A stretch of DNA of 64,000 bases from Primulina eburnea (lineage: Eukaryota; Streptophyta; Magnoliopsida; Lamiales; Gesneriaceae), in assembly GCF_022965805.1 (NCBI RefSeq), contig NC_133104.1, forward strand, positions 28,144,069-28,208,068, in the 5' to 3' direction. The notes under the pieces are model-generated. The model was not told the origin of the DNA. It made no database searches and was given only the letters and a program-made list of their open reading frames with translations. The position numbers and the translations under genes are program-made. The first letter of the stretch is position 1. Each line of letters begins with the position of its first letter. Below are positions 34,024-46,215 of this stretch, piece after piece.

Positions 34024-34039
34024 TATATATATATATATA
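34024..34039 (+). promoter_or_regulatory. TATA-like (TA)n of the Tekay-like solo LTR
   Basis: A TA alternation 48 bp after array A5, equivalent in position to the AT repeat of TekA. Confidence 0.6.
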
Positions 34040-35808
34040 CATATCAATACTTAGATTTACAAAAAACAGAAAGAGGAAGAGAAACGAGCTGCCGAGGAAA
34101 GCTCAAGTTCTGATTTACGATCTGGTCATCTGATTTGTAATCTGAACACAACACCGTGTTTCTAGCAACGACAGCTACAACGGGACGTAAGTTTTATTGA
34201 ATTCTGATATTGGTTGGAATTATGATATTGTCAGAATTGAATATGAATCTTATATGGTGTTTCTGATATAGTAGAAATCGTATAATTAAAGTCAGATCGA
34301 AGAACAGACTGTGTATGTAATTATTATGATTTTCAGACTTAATTTGATTGAGATTCGATATTAGAACGATATTGTTATTGATTATGAATTGTACCGATAT
34401 TGATTATGAGTTCTGTTATTATATCTGTGAGGTTGATACTGACGGGGTTATTGAGACCGTATTATTATGCCGTCGAAACATCAGTAAATTGGTATTGTTC
34501 AGATTCAGTAGTGATTGTGATTGTATCGTGATAGCATGATATGGATTAGATTTTATCTTGATTCGATATTGATCAGAGTATGTTTTGATTTGAGTTTTGG
34601 TCAGAACAGATTTTGAATTGAGTTATACATTGAGACAGTGTATTCGATATTGATATTGCCATATTGATTTGGACAGGCAGTGAGTTCGAGACTTCGACAG
34701 AGTCAGAGCAACAGAACGAAAGGTATAATTTGATGTTGAAGCGGGATTGCACAACTCGAGTCCGATTCAACTTGAGTTTCCCAAAATCACATACTTCATC
34801 ATATTGTATTGATATTTGCAATTGATGTTATTGATATCTTTGGTTTATTTATTTTTGTATTGAGTCATAGGCTGATGCGCCTAGTCGTAGACGACTGATC
34901 TCATGATAGAGGTTCCCGATAGTGACTGAATCGTCATTGGCCCATTGCACATTGTCACAGAGGTTTGACATGGCATGCCGGGGCTGATTCACCCAGTTGT
35001 TGGCTGATTCGCCAGGGCTGATACGCCTAGTCTATGGCTGATTCGCTAAGACTCCGGACATTTGGCTATATCGGAGTGGATAGAATTGGAGTTTCTTATA
35101 TTACTGATGTTCGATATGGTAAGAGCCAAAGTCCGTGAATAAGAACATGCCACCACCCCGATCGGGAGTGTAGGTGGGTGTATGTTCTTATTCCGATCGA
35201 GATCCCTAGATTAGGACGAGTCGAGCCTGAGTCCATGAGTCACTGAGTGTGATTCAGAGTTTGTGTTGATTCATGTGTCGGATTTGATACCTGTTATATT
35301 CAGAGTTTATATTGATTCATGTTTCTGGTTTCGATACATGTTCTGAATGTTTATTTCATGCTTTTATAACTGTTTATATGAAATGCATGTATAAATGATT
35401 TATACTGGGAATGTAATTCTCACCGGAGTTATCCGGCTGTTGTCTTTTTTGTAAGTTTGCATGACAACAAGTGGGACATGATCGGGATCAGGAAGAGGAT
35501 GAGAGAGTATAGTTAGCATGGAGATCCGGGCCCAGAAGCAGAGTAGGATCCAGCACTTGATGTATAGATGCTGAACCTATTTAAGATAGATATTTGTAGT
35601 ATATACGTTGTACTTTTATACTGACATGTATATTAAATAGGTTACATTACGTTTCCGCATTTATAATTTAAAAAGAAAATTTTTAGTCCCACTTTTCTTA
35701 ATTGTTATTTGACCTTAATAATGATTAAGACATGAATTAGCGTCCAGGTCCCCACAATGATCCCGAATAATAGCAGCCAATCACAATTCCTAAGAGGTAG
35801 TTTCCAGT

Positions 35809-36546
35809 TGTGATATGAATCTGGCCGGGCATGACGTGCTAATGGTTGGAAAGAAATTCAAAGAGACACTACAAGGAGTGATGATCAAGGAATAAGGGCT
35901 CGTGATGCATGGGAGTAGGTTTGGGGGACAAAGGAACATTCTTCAAGCATATTTTTGAACGACCGAGGCTACACGGACCTGTACACGGGGTCCGTGTCCA
36001 CTACTTTCGAGACATGAAAATTACAGTGCCTACACGGACCCCCTTCCGGACCTATACACGGGGTCCGTGTCCTTTACGACTTGGAGAGAAGATTTTTCCT
36101 AAATTAGAGTTTTAATTATTTTGGCAAGTAGATTTGATATCTTTTTGATTTGTATCAATATATGCACGAATTTTATTGATGGTAAAGACATTAAGAATTG
36201 TTCATTGAATATTGAATTGATTATTGATTGAGTTTTTCTCTCAATTTCAAAGCTTGGCTTTGTATACACCTTTGTGTATATCTCAAATCAAACTTATCAA
36301 AGTTTAACACTTTGTGGCGTTTGTCGATTGTTCTTCACTCGGATTGTCAAAGACGAGTTCTTTGAAGGTTCGCTTGAATTTCGATTGTTATTTTTTGCTA
36401 AATTCTTCGTGATTTAGAGGTGAATATTACACACTTACTTATTCAAAAAGATCGGGACAACACAACAATTTCTTTGTTTCATCGAATCGAGGGCGTGACT
36501 CTGTTTTTGAGCGCGTTTTCTTTTCGTGGTTCGAAGGATCACATCA
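35809..36546 (+). repeat. CopF 5' LTR
   Basis: Bounded by TG and CA and followed by a primer site. It contains dyad array A6 (35971-36070). There is no canonical TATA box; an AT-rich TTTAATTATTT lies at about 36110-36120. No gene. Confidence 0.8.
35971..36070 (+). repeat. Dyad array A6 (ACACGG-ACC-CCGTGT type) in CopF LTR
   Basis: Two units. Each has one or two half sites (ACACGGACC, CGGACC) at 12-bp steps and ends with the 15-bp dyad ACACGGGGTCCGTGT, at 35983-35997 and 36056-36070 (73 bp apart). In the second unit the half sites and the dyad start at 0, 12 and 24 bp. Confidence 0.88.
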
Positions 36547-36548
36547 TT

Positions 36549-36560
36549 TGGTATCAGAGC
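36549..36560 (+). other. CopF primer binding site (initiator Met tRNA)
   Basis: TGGTATCAGAGC, 2 bp after the LTR end. The leader 36561-36871 that follows has no reading frame of note. Confidence 0.85.
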
Positions 36561-36871
36561 TTTGGGTTCCCTTTGATTCAAGTAAGTTCATCCTTTTTAT
36601 TTTCAGATCTGTATTTATCCTGGTTTGTTATCAGATCTGTTTTATCCGATCGTTCTTCTCCTTCCGTGAATCTTGCGATTCTCGAAAATTTTGATTTTTT
36701 TCTTTTTTCGAGTTTGCACAGCCATCATCTTGTGCAATTCCAAAAATAAAAATGATTACCAAAATTCCGAAATTTTTCCATGATTGGTTTCGGTATTTTG
36801 TTCTATTCTCTTGTGGGAGCCATATTCAAGTGTCTCCCACAATAAAAAAAAAATCATTGTATTATTATCTA

Positions 36872-38520
36872 TGTAACGTACCGTACTTTTACTGTTCAAA
36901 ATTTGCGGAAAAATTTAAAATTTTCTTAATCGAAACGTGAACATTCAAAATCTGATAAAAAAAGGAAAACTGTACGTCTCACAAGTTGTTGCAACCAAAA
37001 GATTTGAAATTTAAAGTTCGAAAAAAGTAATTGAACATTTTCATGAAAACTAAAACTTGGCGGTCCTCGAGTCTAGCCTCCCACTCAGTCCAAGCCTGCC
37101 CCTTGATCACCACCTCCCACCTCCTCATAAAATCCTCACCTGCATCGATCAAGTCTAGTGAGTCTAAAGACTCAACACGTATAAACTGGGAATAACGAAT
37201 AATAGATAATAAAACCACATGCAGCTTAAAAATAGAACATACATACGTGAAGCTTGAACTAGAAGTAAACTTGAACTTTCATACATATCATAGACGTGCC
37301 ATAACGTAAAACTTTCATAAACATGCTTGCATACTCGTACATATATAAACATACATGAACTTCATTATTTTGCGTAGAGGCATGTTTCAAAGCAAGTGAC
37401 ACATAACATAATTGCCTGATCAGACTAAACCACAATACTGGGATGACAAGGGCGAACCCACTGCCACATACATGAGATCCCCATTCATGCTTTAACGTGT
37501 GGATTGTTCCCCATTCATGCTTTAAAGGTTTCCAATCTTGATCTAAACCCGTTCATCCTTTAACGGGTGGGTTGCTCTCCATTCATGATTTAACACTTTC
37601 CAACCCCATACATACGTTGGTCACAAGAAGTTTAGCATACCTCAAAAACTTGAAAATTATTTTCTTGCACGTCACATACTTACTCGGCATTGAGGGATTC
37701 GTTGGACTTCGATTGGGGCCGTTGCTGCACCTACTAACTTGAAATAAAATGCTTAACTTGTATAACTTAGACGTAGGTATTCGTGCTGAAAACCGAACTC
37801 AATAAATAACTTAAGACATTCTGTAACACTCGAGACTTGACCTCATTTAAATCATCGTACTAACCCAAGACATGAAACTAGAAGACAAAAATAAGATTTT
37901 CCCAAAACTATGGAGTACACAGACCCCGGGCATGGGTCCGGGTAGGGGTCCGTGTAGGTGCGCAAAAAAGAATACTCGGGAAGAAGAAGGGACACGGACC
38001 CCGTGCCTAGGTCCGGCTCCGGGTCCGTGTATTGTCGGTAAAAATGCACCAAGGAGGAAACGAAGGCACGGACCCCGTGTCCGGGTCCGGCTAGGCAATG
38101 TATGAAGAAACCTGAGTGAAAAACTTAACAAGCCATTTGTTTCTTTCAACCAACCCTAATGGACTAAGATTCGACACCCAGAGCCACATCCTAGGACCCT
38201 ATAGCACTGAATCAAACCTTTACAAATACTCCAAGACGACTACACATCCCAAACGACGACAAAAAACCGTGATCATGACAATTGACGAACAAAACACAAC
38301 GTAGTACTTTTAATGCATTGAAGTGCCTACCACACGAAATGACAACCCAAAAATCATTCCAACATCAAACTAAACATACTTAGACGCAGCAACGATCACC
38401 CGTCGATACCCAACGAAGCCTGCAACAAATAAACTTCAAGAACGCATCAACATCGTAATTTTCTAAAACGCAGTTTGAGCAGTCCCACGAAAGACACCAT
38501 AACTCACTCAATTTTTAGCC
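36872..38520 (-). repeat. GypC LTR b, truncated (3' two thirds of the LTR)
   Basis: Matches LTR c from its plus-strand left end (TGTAACGTACCGTAC) to the shared ATTTTTAGCC, then jumps to the gag-protease interval sequence. CCA is common to both sides of the junction. Contains array A7. No gene. Confidence 0.88.
37917..38092 (-). repeat. Dyad array A7 (ACACGG type) in GypC LTR b
   Basis: Three units, with 15-bp dyads or variants starting at 37917, 37992 and 38066 (75 and 74 bp apart). Each is followed 24 bp later by a GGTCCG half site, as in A8. Read on the element strand the order is half site, half site, full dyad, the same polarity as in CopF and AthE. Confidence 0.9.
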
Positions 38521-39741
38521 ACTATTCTATCATTAACCTCAACATAGCAGAAAATTAATATCCCACGTCACACAAAATATCACTATCACACTAATAATCC
38601 CAAATAAAATTTCAACATGCAGGGCAAGAATTTAATAAATGTATTGAATTAAACAAGTTACCGGTTAACAGTGTAGTATCCGGGTTCGCCTCCTGTGCAT
38701 GCATGGCGAACACCTACCCTGGGTTGGCTACTTCGACTGTGGGCACTCCTTTAGTATGTGGTCGCTAGCTCCACACTTGAAACACTTGCCTGACCCATAC
38801 AAACACTGCCCTGGGCGCTGGCGGTTGCACTTCGGGCACACCGGGTACTCTCCCGGCCTCTGAGGAGCATTCTGCTGCGGAACAGGGCCCTTGCCTTTCG
38901 GTGGTCCATGGTAAGGCCTCTTCCTTTGCTGCCCTTGGTAAGGCTTCTTAAATGAGGGTCGTTGTTGATGCTGCTGCGGCTGCTGCGGGGCCTGATAGTG
39001 CCTCTTTCTCTGCCTATCGTTATCGATATCCAGCTGATCCTATTCTGCCGCCAAAGCTCTAGACATGGTAGTTGCATAAGTAGTAGGACCAGCAACTCGG
39101 ATATCATGGCGCAAGATCGGCCGCAAACCATCCATGAAATGCCTCAACTTTGCCTGGACATCATTCGCAATGAGGGGTACGAAGTGACACCCCCTCTCAA
39201 ACTTTCTAACAAATTCTGCAACACTATTGTCACACTGACGCAGCGTCATGAATTCTTGGGTTAACCTGGATCGTACTTCTTCAGTGAAGTACTTGGAGTA
39301 AAAGATCTCCTTGAAGCCATTTCATGATAGTGTCTGCAAGTTTATTGATATGGACATACTCTCCCACCACAGTCTGGCGTCCCCTGACAGAAGGAATGTA
39401 GAACACCTGACCTTATCTGCATCGGTCAGCTGCATGAAGTCAAAGATCACTTCGATGGACTTGATCCATCCCTCAGCTATCATGGGGTCACTGGTACCCA
39501 GAAACTCCTTCGAACTCATCCTCCTGAATCTTTCATACACTACCTCTGGCCTGGGCCTCGCCCCAGCGTCCACTGCAGCCTGGTTCCCCGCAAACTGTGC
39601 CAAGAATCGAGTCATTTCTGCAAGCATCTATGCCTGCATGTCTGGAGGTGGAGGCGGATGTGGAGGGGCGTCTCTTCTCTCCTCTCGAGGCTCCCTGTCC
39701 TCATCTCTTGCTTCACGGTTGATCACACGTCTAGGAGGCAT
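38521..39741 (-). pseudogene. GypC second gag copy (with part of the intron-like interval)
   Basis: The gag ATG is complementary to 39739-39741 (MPPRRV, shared with the other copy). A TAG follows MQA about 37 codons later and is present in both gag copies. Capsid blocks include LGTSDPMIAEGWIKSIEVIFDFM and CHFVPLIANDVQAKLRHFMDGLRPIL; the zinc knuckle follows with frame errors. The 38521-38670 part is the beginning of the gag-protease interval. Protease and pol are deleted. Confidence 0.88.
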
Positions 39742-39963
39742 ATTGTTCCAATAATTTACCCAACACGTAAACCCCACATGCATTAACACGATATAGACAA
39801 CATAAGATGCACGTACTTGAACTTAAAAATATGCACATGCTGAAATCAGAATTTTATGCTTACTACATATCATAAATTTGAAACCTTAAAACTTACAAAC
39901 TTGAGGTGTGACTTCGTGAGCTTCTTGCGACTGGCAGTAGGCATAACCCTTTACAATAACACC

Positions 39964-39975
39964 GCTCTGATACCA
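39964..39975 (-). other. GypC primer binding site, second unit
   Basis: TGGTATCAGAGC on the minus strand, 2 bp after LTR c; initiator Met tRNA type. Confidence 0.88.
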
Positions 39976-39977
39976 AC

Positions 39978-42626
39978 TGTAACGTACCGTACTTTTACTA
40001 TTCAAAATTTGCGGAAAAATTTAAAATTTTATTAATCGAAACGTGAACATTCAAAATCCGATAAAAAAGAAAGGAAAAATGTAAGTCTCACAAGTTGTTG
40101 CAACCAAAAGATTTGAAATTTAAAGTTCGACAAAAGTAATTGAACATTTTCATGAAAACTAAAACTTGGCAGTCCTCGGGTCTACCCTCCCACTCAGTCC
40201 AAGCCTGCCCCTTGATCACCACCTCCCGCCTCCTCATAAACATCATCACCTGGATCGATCAAGTCTAGTGAGTCTAAAGAATCAACACGTATAAACTGGG
40301 AATAACGAATAATACATAATAAAACCACATGCAGCTTAAAAGTAGAACATACATACGTGAAACTTGAACTGGAAGTAAACTTGAACTTTCATACATATCA
40401 TAGACGTGCCATAATGTAAAAACTTTCATAAACATGCTTGCATACTAGAACATACATAAACATACATGAAATTCATTATTTTGCGTAGAGGCATGTTTCA
40501 AAGCAAGTGACCCATAACATAAACGCCTGATCAGACCAAACCACAGTACTGGGATGACAGGGGCAAACCCACTGCCACATACATGAGATCCATGTTCATG
40601 CTTTAACGGGTGGATTGGTCCCCGTTCATGCCTTAACGGTTTCTAATCCTGATCTAAACCCGTTCATGTTTTAACGGATGGGTTGGTCCCCGTTCATGAT
40701 TTAACGCTTTCCAACCACATACATACGTTGGTCACAAGAAGTTTTGCATACCTCAAAAACTTGAAAATGATTTTCTTGCACGTCACATACTTACTTGGCG
40801 TTGAGGGACTCGTTGGACTTCGATTGGGGCCGTTGCTGCACCTACTAACTTGAAATCAAATGCTTAACTTGTATAATTTAGACGTAGGTATTCGTGCTCA
40901 CCACCGAACTGAATAAATAACTTAAGACATTCTCTAACACTCGGGACTTGACCTCATTTAAATCATTGTACTAACCCAAGACATGAAACTCCAAGACAAA
41001 ATAAGATTTTCCCAAAAATATGGAGTGCACGGACCCCGTGCATGGGTCCGGGTAGGGGTCCGTGTAGGTGCGTAAAAAGGAATACTCGGGAAGAAGAAGG
41101 GACACGGACCATGTGCCCAAGTCCGGCTCCGGGTCCGTGTAGTCTCGGTAAAAATGTACCAAGGAGGAAACTAAGGCCGGACCCCGTGTCCGGGTCCGTG
41201 TAGGGGTCCGGCTAGGCACTGTATGAAGAAACCTGCGTGAAAAACTTAACAAGTCATTTCTTTCTTCCAACCAACCCAAATGGACTAATAATTGACACCC
41301 CGTGCCACATCCTAGGACCCTATAGCACTGAATCAAACCTTTACAAATACTCCAGGACGACTACGCATCCCAAACGACGCAACAAAACCACGAACATGAC
41401 AATTGACGAACAAAACACAACGTAGGACTTTTAATGCATAGAAGTGCCTACCACACAAAATGACAACCCAATAATCATTCCAACATCAAACTAAACGTAC
41501 TTAGATTCAGCAACGAACGCCCGTCGATCCCCAACGAAGCCTGAAACAAATAAACTTCAAGAACGCATCAACATTGTAATTTTCTAAAACGTAGTTTGAG
41601 CAGTCCCACGGAAGACACCATAAATCACTCAATTTTTAGCCAAAGAACTAGTTTTTTATATCAAATCGAAGGTATCAAAAAGTTCTACATTTTTCGTGTT
41701 GAAAGCTTTATCAAAATCCCAACTGAAAAATCGCAGTTTTCAACAGAACAGCAAGTTACGAAATTTCAGATCTAAAAATATTTCAAAACGCATTCGATGC
41801 ATCTTCCGCCCAAACTACGAACGTCACACATGAATTTGTACGCATAAACATAATGCACGCATAATATGACAAGATCGATGCAGAAATAACATATTATACG
41901 TGCCTTTTGATATTTAAAAATAACGAAACGACGATACCGACGCGGGAACGGAGCGAGGCTTGATCCGGGACGACCGTGGCGCTAAAATCTTGCAACGAAA
42001 TTAAAGAAAAGTTGCTGGAGTTCGAAGGAGAGGGGCGGCCGCTTCCTAGATGAAGACCCTAGGTTTGCTCTCTCAAAAATAATAAAAATCTGAATGTGAA
42101 GTGAGTGTGTGTGTTTAGTCGTGTACAGGTGTGTGTAAAAGTGTGTGTGTGTGCGTGTGTTTTAGTAAATTAGGTAGAGTAAAATTTACTTAATTAACAA
42201 TTAGCAACTAATTTAAAATACTAACTCTCCCTTAACTTTAACACAATCTCTAATTAAAAATAAAGAGGTACAAGTGCAAGACTTTAAAAGTTTTAAAATT
42301 CTAAAATTCACCTAATAATTAAATTAGGCTTTAAATACTAACAACTTAATAAATTATTTAAAACGCCCCATTCTTGACTAAAAATTAAAATACCACATTT
42401 TAAAATACCAAAAATCGTCACAGGTCTTTTCCTCGATCCCGCTTCGAATAATCGCCTGAAACATGAACTCGAAAAACATTTTAACGTGTGTCACATAAAT
42501 ATAAATAATTTAAAATAATGCATTTAAATAAATCGTGCATCGCTAAGTCTCATGTTAAATTTAAATAAATAATTTAACAATTAAATAAATGCATGAGTTA
42601 TACGTGTACTGAATTTGGGCACTACA
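39978..42626 (-). repeat. GypC LTR c, complete
   Basis: 2649 bp; on the minus strand it starts TGTAGTGCCCAAATTC and ends GTACGGTACGTTACA. It has a polypurine tract on one side and a primer site on the other, so it acts as 3' LTR of one unit and 5' LTR of the next. Contains array A8, the tandem repeat near 40590-40725 and a (GT)n segment near 42100-42165. No gene. Confidence 0.92.
41027..41213 (-). repeat. Dyad array A8 (ACACGG type) in GypC LTR c
   Basis: Dyads or variants start at 41027, 41102 and 41175 (75 and 73 bp apart), each followed 24 bp later by a GGTCCG-containing half site (41051, 41126, 41199). The flank on the element-downstream side reads CCATATTTTTGGG. Confidence 0.9.
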
Positions 42627-42641
42627 GTTCCTCCCCCATTT
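42627..42641 (-). other. GypC polypurine tract
   Basis: AAATGGGGGAGGAAC on the minus strand, adjoining LTR c. Confidence 0.9.
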
Positions 42642-42662
42642 ATAAAAATTTCGTCCTCGAAA

Positions 42663-44106
42663 TTAAATCTTACCAAACAACTCCGGGTAACGAATCCTCA
42701 TATCTGCCTCTGACTCCCAAGTGGCCTCTTCCACTGATTGGTTTAGCCACTGGACTTTGACCAACTTGGTCACTTTGTTTCGAAGTCTCTGCTCATGTCT
42801 GTCTAGGATTTGGACGGGTCTTTCCTCATATGACAGGTCTGGAGCCAACTGCAACGGCTCGTAGCTCAACACATGCGAAGGATTAGCTAGATACTTCCCC
42901 AGCATTGAGACGTGGAACACATTGTGTATCCCGGCCAGATTCGGCGGAAGGGCAACATGATAAGCTAGTGTCCCAACTCTGTCAAGAATCTCGAACGGCC
43001 CAATAAACCTTTGACTGAGCTTGCCTCTTTTCCCAAATCTCATAACACCCTTCATAGGTGCTATCTGACAAAGACGTGATCACCAACGACAAACTCTAGA
43101 TCTCTCATTCTCTTATCAGCATAGCTCTTTTGGCGACTCTGGGCGGTCTTCATTCTCTCTCGAATCTTGACCACCACATCTGCAGTCTGCTGAACTATCT
43201 CCGGACCAAGTTCTGCTCTTTCACCAACTTCATCCCAATGAACTGGTGATTTGCACTTCCTTCTGTACAATGCCTCGTAAGGGTCTATACCTATAGATTC
43301 TTGGAAACTGTTGTTATAGGTAAACTCCACTATATGTAAATTTGATTCCCAAGTCCCCTGGAAATCGATCATACAGGCCCGCAATAAATCCTCCAAAATT
43401 TGATTCACTCGCTCAGACTAGCCATCTGTCTGCGGGTGAAAAGCTGTACTGAAAAGCAATTTCTTCCCCATGTCTGCATGTAAGCTCTTCCAAAAGGACG
43501 ATGTAAACCTTGGGTCCCTGTCGGACACGATAGAAACTGGGACTCCATGCAACCGAACTATCTCCTTGATATAGAGCTCTGCATACAGCGTCACGGAGAA
43601 ATTTGTCTTCACTGGCAAGAACTGTGCCGACTTCGTGAGTCGATCCACTATAACCCAAATAGAATTGGATCCCCTGACTGACCTTGGCAAACCAACCACA
43701 AAGTCCATTGTAACATTCTCCCATTTCCACTCTGGGATGGGGAGTGGCTTAACTAATCCTGCTGGCCTCTGATGTTCTGCCTTCACCTGCTGACGAGTGA
43801 GGCATTCAGACACAAATCTGCGGATGTATCTCTTCATCCCTGGCCACCAATACAAAATCTATAGGTCATTGTACATCTTGGTACCTCCTGGGTGAATAGA
43901 GTATGGAGATGCGTGTGCCTCTGTCAGAATATCCTCTCGGATCGAATCAACACTAGGCACCCACATTCTACCTCTGTATCTCACAATATCATCTGACACT
44001 GTGTAGAGTACACTGCCCTTGGCTTCATCCTTCAGCCTCCATTTCTGTAACTTCTCGTCTGCAGGCTGGCCCGCACGAATACGGTCTAGCAAGGATGATT
44101 GAACTG
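42663..44106 (-). pseudogene. GypC integrase with chromodomain-like tail (broken)
   Basis: Read downward: zinc-binding region (YSIHPGGTKMYNDL, stop TAG near 43858, then a degenerate TRQQVKAEHQRPAGL), DDE core (TMDFVVGLPRSVRG, IVSDRDPRFTS, FHPQTDG), a stop near 43420, IDPYEALYRRKCKSPVHWDEVGE, then a shift near 43058. Next are MKGVMRFGKRGKLSQRFIGPFEI and the tail QILDRHEQRLRNKVTKLVKVQW with EEATWESEADMRIRYPELF. The tail places GypC close to GypB. Confidence 0.9.
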
Positions 44107-45657
44107 TCAGATTAGACTGCCTTGGAGCCATGCCCTCGTGATAAACTTCCAAATCAAACTCTGAATCTCAGGCTGGAGAGGTCTCTGTGCTGAAAACTGT
44201 GCTACAACTGCCACTTTTCTGATCAAGGCATCTGCCACAACGTTAGCTTTCCCCAGATGGTAGCTAATCTCGCAGTTGTAGTCTTTCACCAACTCCAACC
44301 ACTGTCTTTGTCTCATGTTCAGTTCCTTCTGCGTGAAGAAATACTTTAGACTCTTGTGATTGGTAAATATCTGACTTCTCGCCACACAAGTAGTGTCTCC
44401 AAATCTTCAATGCAAAGACGACAGCGGCTAGCTCAAGATCATGAGTCGGGTAGTTCTTCTCGTGCACTTTCAACTGCCTAGAGGCATAGGCTATAACCCG
44501 ACCCTGCTGCATCAATACTGCGCCTAACCCGAGCTTAGATGCATCAGTGTATAGCACAAATCCGCCTTGCTCTGTTGGCATGGCTAACACCGGCGCTGAA
44601 ATAAGAGCTTGTTTCAAAGTATCAAAGCTCTTCTGACATTCATTACTCCACACAACTTAGCATTCTTCTTTGTCAGTGAAGTGAGTGGCACGGCTATCGA
44701 CAAAAACCCCTGAATAAACTTACGGTAGTAAGCGGTTAAGCCCAGAAAACTGCGGATCTCTGATGCATTCTTCAGCTCAACACATTCCTTAACGAGTGCT
44801 ACCTTTGTTGGATCCACCTCAATGCCGCTGCTAGAAATTATATGACCCAAAAATGCTACCTTCTCCAACCAAAATTCACACTTACTGAACTTCGCAAATA
44901 ACTTGCGACTCAGCAAAGTCTGTAGAACTATCCTCAAATGCTGGCTGTGCTCCTCATGTCTCTTCGAGTAAATAAAAATGTCGTCAATGAACATTATGAC
45001 GAATTGATCAAGGTAAGGCTGAAAGACTCGGTTCATCAAGTCCATGAAAATTGCTGGAGCATTCGTAAGTCCGAACGGCATAACTAAGAACTTGTAATGC
45101 CCATATCTGGTCCTGAAGGCTGTTTTGTGCACATCTGCCTCTTTCACCTTCAGCAGGTGATACCCTGATCGAAGATCTATTTTAGAGAACACCGTGGCTC
45201 CCTGCAACTGATCAAACAAGTCTTCGATCCTAGGAAGTGGGTACTTGTTCTTTATCGTTACCTTGTTCAACTACCGGTAATCGATGCACAGTCTCATGCT
45301 CCCACCTTTCGTTTTTACAAAAAGTACTGGTGCGCCCCATGGTGAGAAACTAGGGCGAATGAATTCCTTGTCTAGAAGCTCCTGAATCTGCTGTTTGAGT
45401 TCTAACATTTCAGCTGAAGCTAATCTGTATGGTGCCTTAGAGATTGGCACTGTGCCTGGCATGAGATCAATCGCAAACTCCACCTCTCTCTCTGGTGGAA
45501 GACTTGTGACGTCATCAGGAAAGACATCTGCGAAGTCTCTGACTACTGGCACATCTGATGGTGACGAAGCGGATATGTCAGGTGTTGAAATAATGCTGGC
45601 CAAGAAATCCTGACACCCCATGGAAATAAGTTTCCGCGTCTGCATGCAAGAGATCAT
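44107..45657 (-). pseudogene. GypC reverse transcriptase and RNase H (broken)
   Basis: RT blocks [16 protein letters not shown] and MRLCIDYR are followed by a stop at 45270, then [30 protein letters not shown] and [10 protein letters not shown] (catalytic FIDD kept). RNase H has [19 protein letters not shown] and [16 protein letters not shown]. Frame changes occur near 44640 and 44300. Relic, but with most active residues still visible. Confidence 0.9.
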
Positions 45658-46037
45658 GCGCGGGAAACTTCTCCACCTATCTAGCTCAAATAGAAACTAC
45701 TCCATTCCCATCGGTATGACCAACACTGATCTCTTCTGAAAATCATTCAGGACTCTGTTCTTTGTCAACCAGTCTATACCCAAGATAATATCAAACTCTG
45801 GCATCGACAATATTATCAGGTCTGCATACACCAGGTGGCCCTGCAGTTCTAGATCAATGTCTCTAACCACGCTAGTAGCTAACAGTTCTTCCCCTGATGG
45901 GACTGTCACTGAATAATTCACATCAAGGTCGATGGACTTGATGTCCAAAATGATTAGCAAAGGTCTCCGAGATGAATGAATGAGTGGCCCCTGAATCTAT
46001 CAGGGCCTTCGTGGATAACCTCTTGATGAAAATATTT
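45658..46037 (-). pseudogene. GypC aspartic protease
   Basis: On the minus strand ALIDSGATHSF-type sequence lies near 46000-45970. A one-base change follows, then SIDLDVNYSV, DIDLELQGHLVYADLIILSMPEFDIILGIDWLTKN. Same organisation as GypB. Confidence 0.82.
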
Positions 46038-46215
46038 CTTGAGGGACGTTAGCACAACACAAGACTTATATTCCCACTATTCTATCATTAACCTCAACAT
46101 AGCAGAAAATTAATATCCCACATCACACAAAATATCACTATCACACTAATAATCCCAAATAAAATTTCAACATGCAGGGCAAGAATTTAATACTATACTG
46201 AATTAATCAAGTTAC
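46038..46215 (-). other. Candidate intron between gag and protease of GypC
   Basis: A 178-bp interval on the minus strand. The donor is GTAACTTG after ACCG; the acceptor is CCCTCAAG, preceded by a branch-point-like TGCTAAC. It is AT-rich and has stops in all frames. It lies at the same place as the GypB interval. The acceptor phase is off by one base, which a single-base loss in the protease start would explain. Confidence 0.6.

Larger units (their letters stand above)
33532..35756 (+). repeat. Tekay-like solo LTR inside Cop3 leader
   Basis: A 2225-bp LTR starting TGTAAGGCCCGAG and ending AGGTCCCCACA, like TekA ends, flanked by ATGAT (33527-33531 and 35757-35761). The interior differs strongly from TekA but keeps the same plan: dyad array near the start, AT repeat, GATCCCTAGA block (near 35210), CTCACCGGAGTTATCCGGCTG (near 35420-35440). 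Repetitive peptides encoded by its array are not proteins. Confidence 0.93.
27136..35808 (-). mobile_element. Cop3: Ty1/copia element, outermost visible element
   Basis: Same family as Cop1. Read on the minus strand: leader (35808-33339, split by a solo LTR), gag (33338), protease, integrase (split by a solo LTR), RT and RNase H down to 27136. Both ends are cut: RNase H by GypB at 27136, the leader by CopF at 35808. Its LTRs are outside the window. Confidence 0.9.
35809..36871 (+). mobile_element. CopF: 5' LTR and leader of a second copia family
   Basis: LTR 35809-36546 (738 bp, TGTGATATGAATC to GGATCACATCA), then a primer site and about 310 bp of leader, cut by GypC at 36872. CCAGT (35804-35808) is the expected left target duplication; the other end is outside the window. 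Assignment to copia rests on the short LTR with its typical TGTGATATGAATC start and CATTTGGTATCAGAGC junction; no protein is visible. Confidence 0.75.

Noticed and set aside
34021..34042. Terminator hairpin
   Set aside because: TA alternation in a plant LTR promoter position; not a bacterial-type terminator.
33664..34133. Open frames with repeating Ala-Tyr-Ala-Arg or Arg-Ile-Cys-Ala peptides
   Set aside because: They are translations of the CGCGCATATGCGCG array in several frames on both strands; no conserved start or domain.
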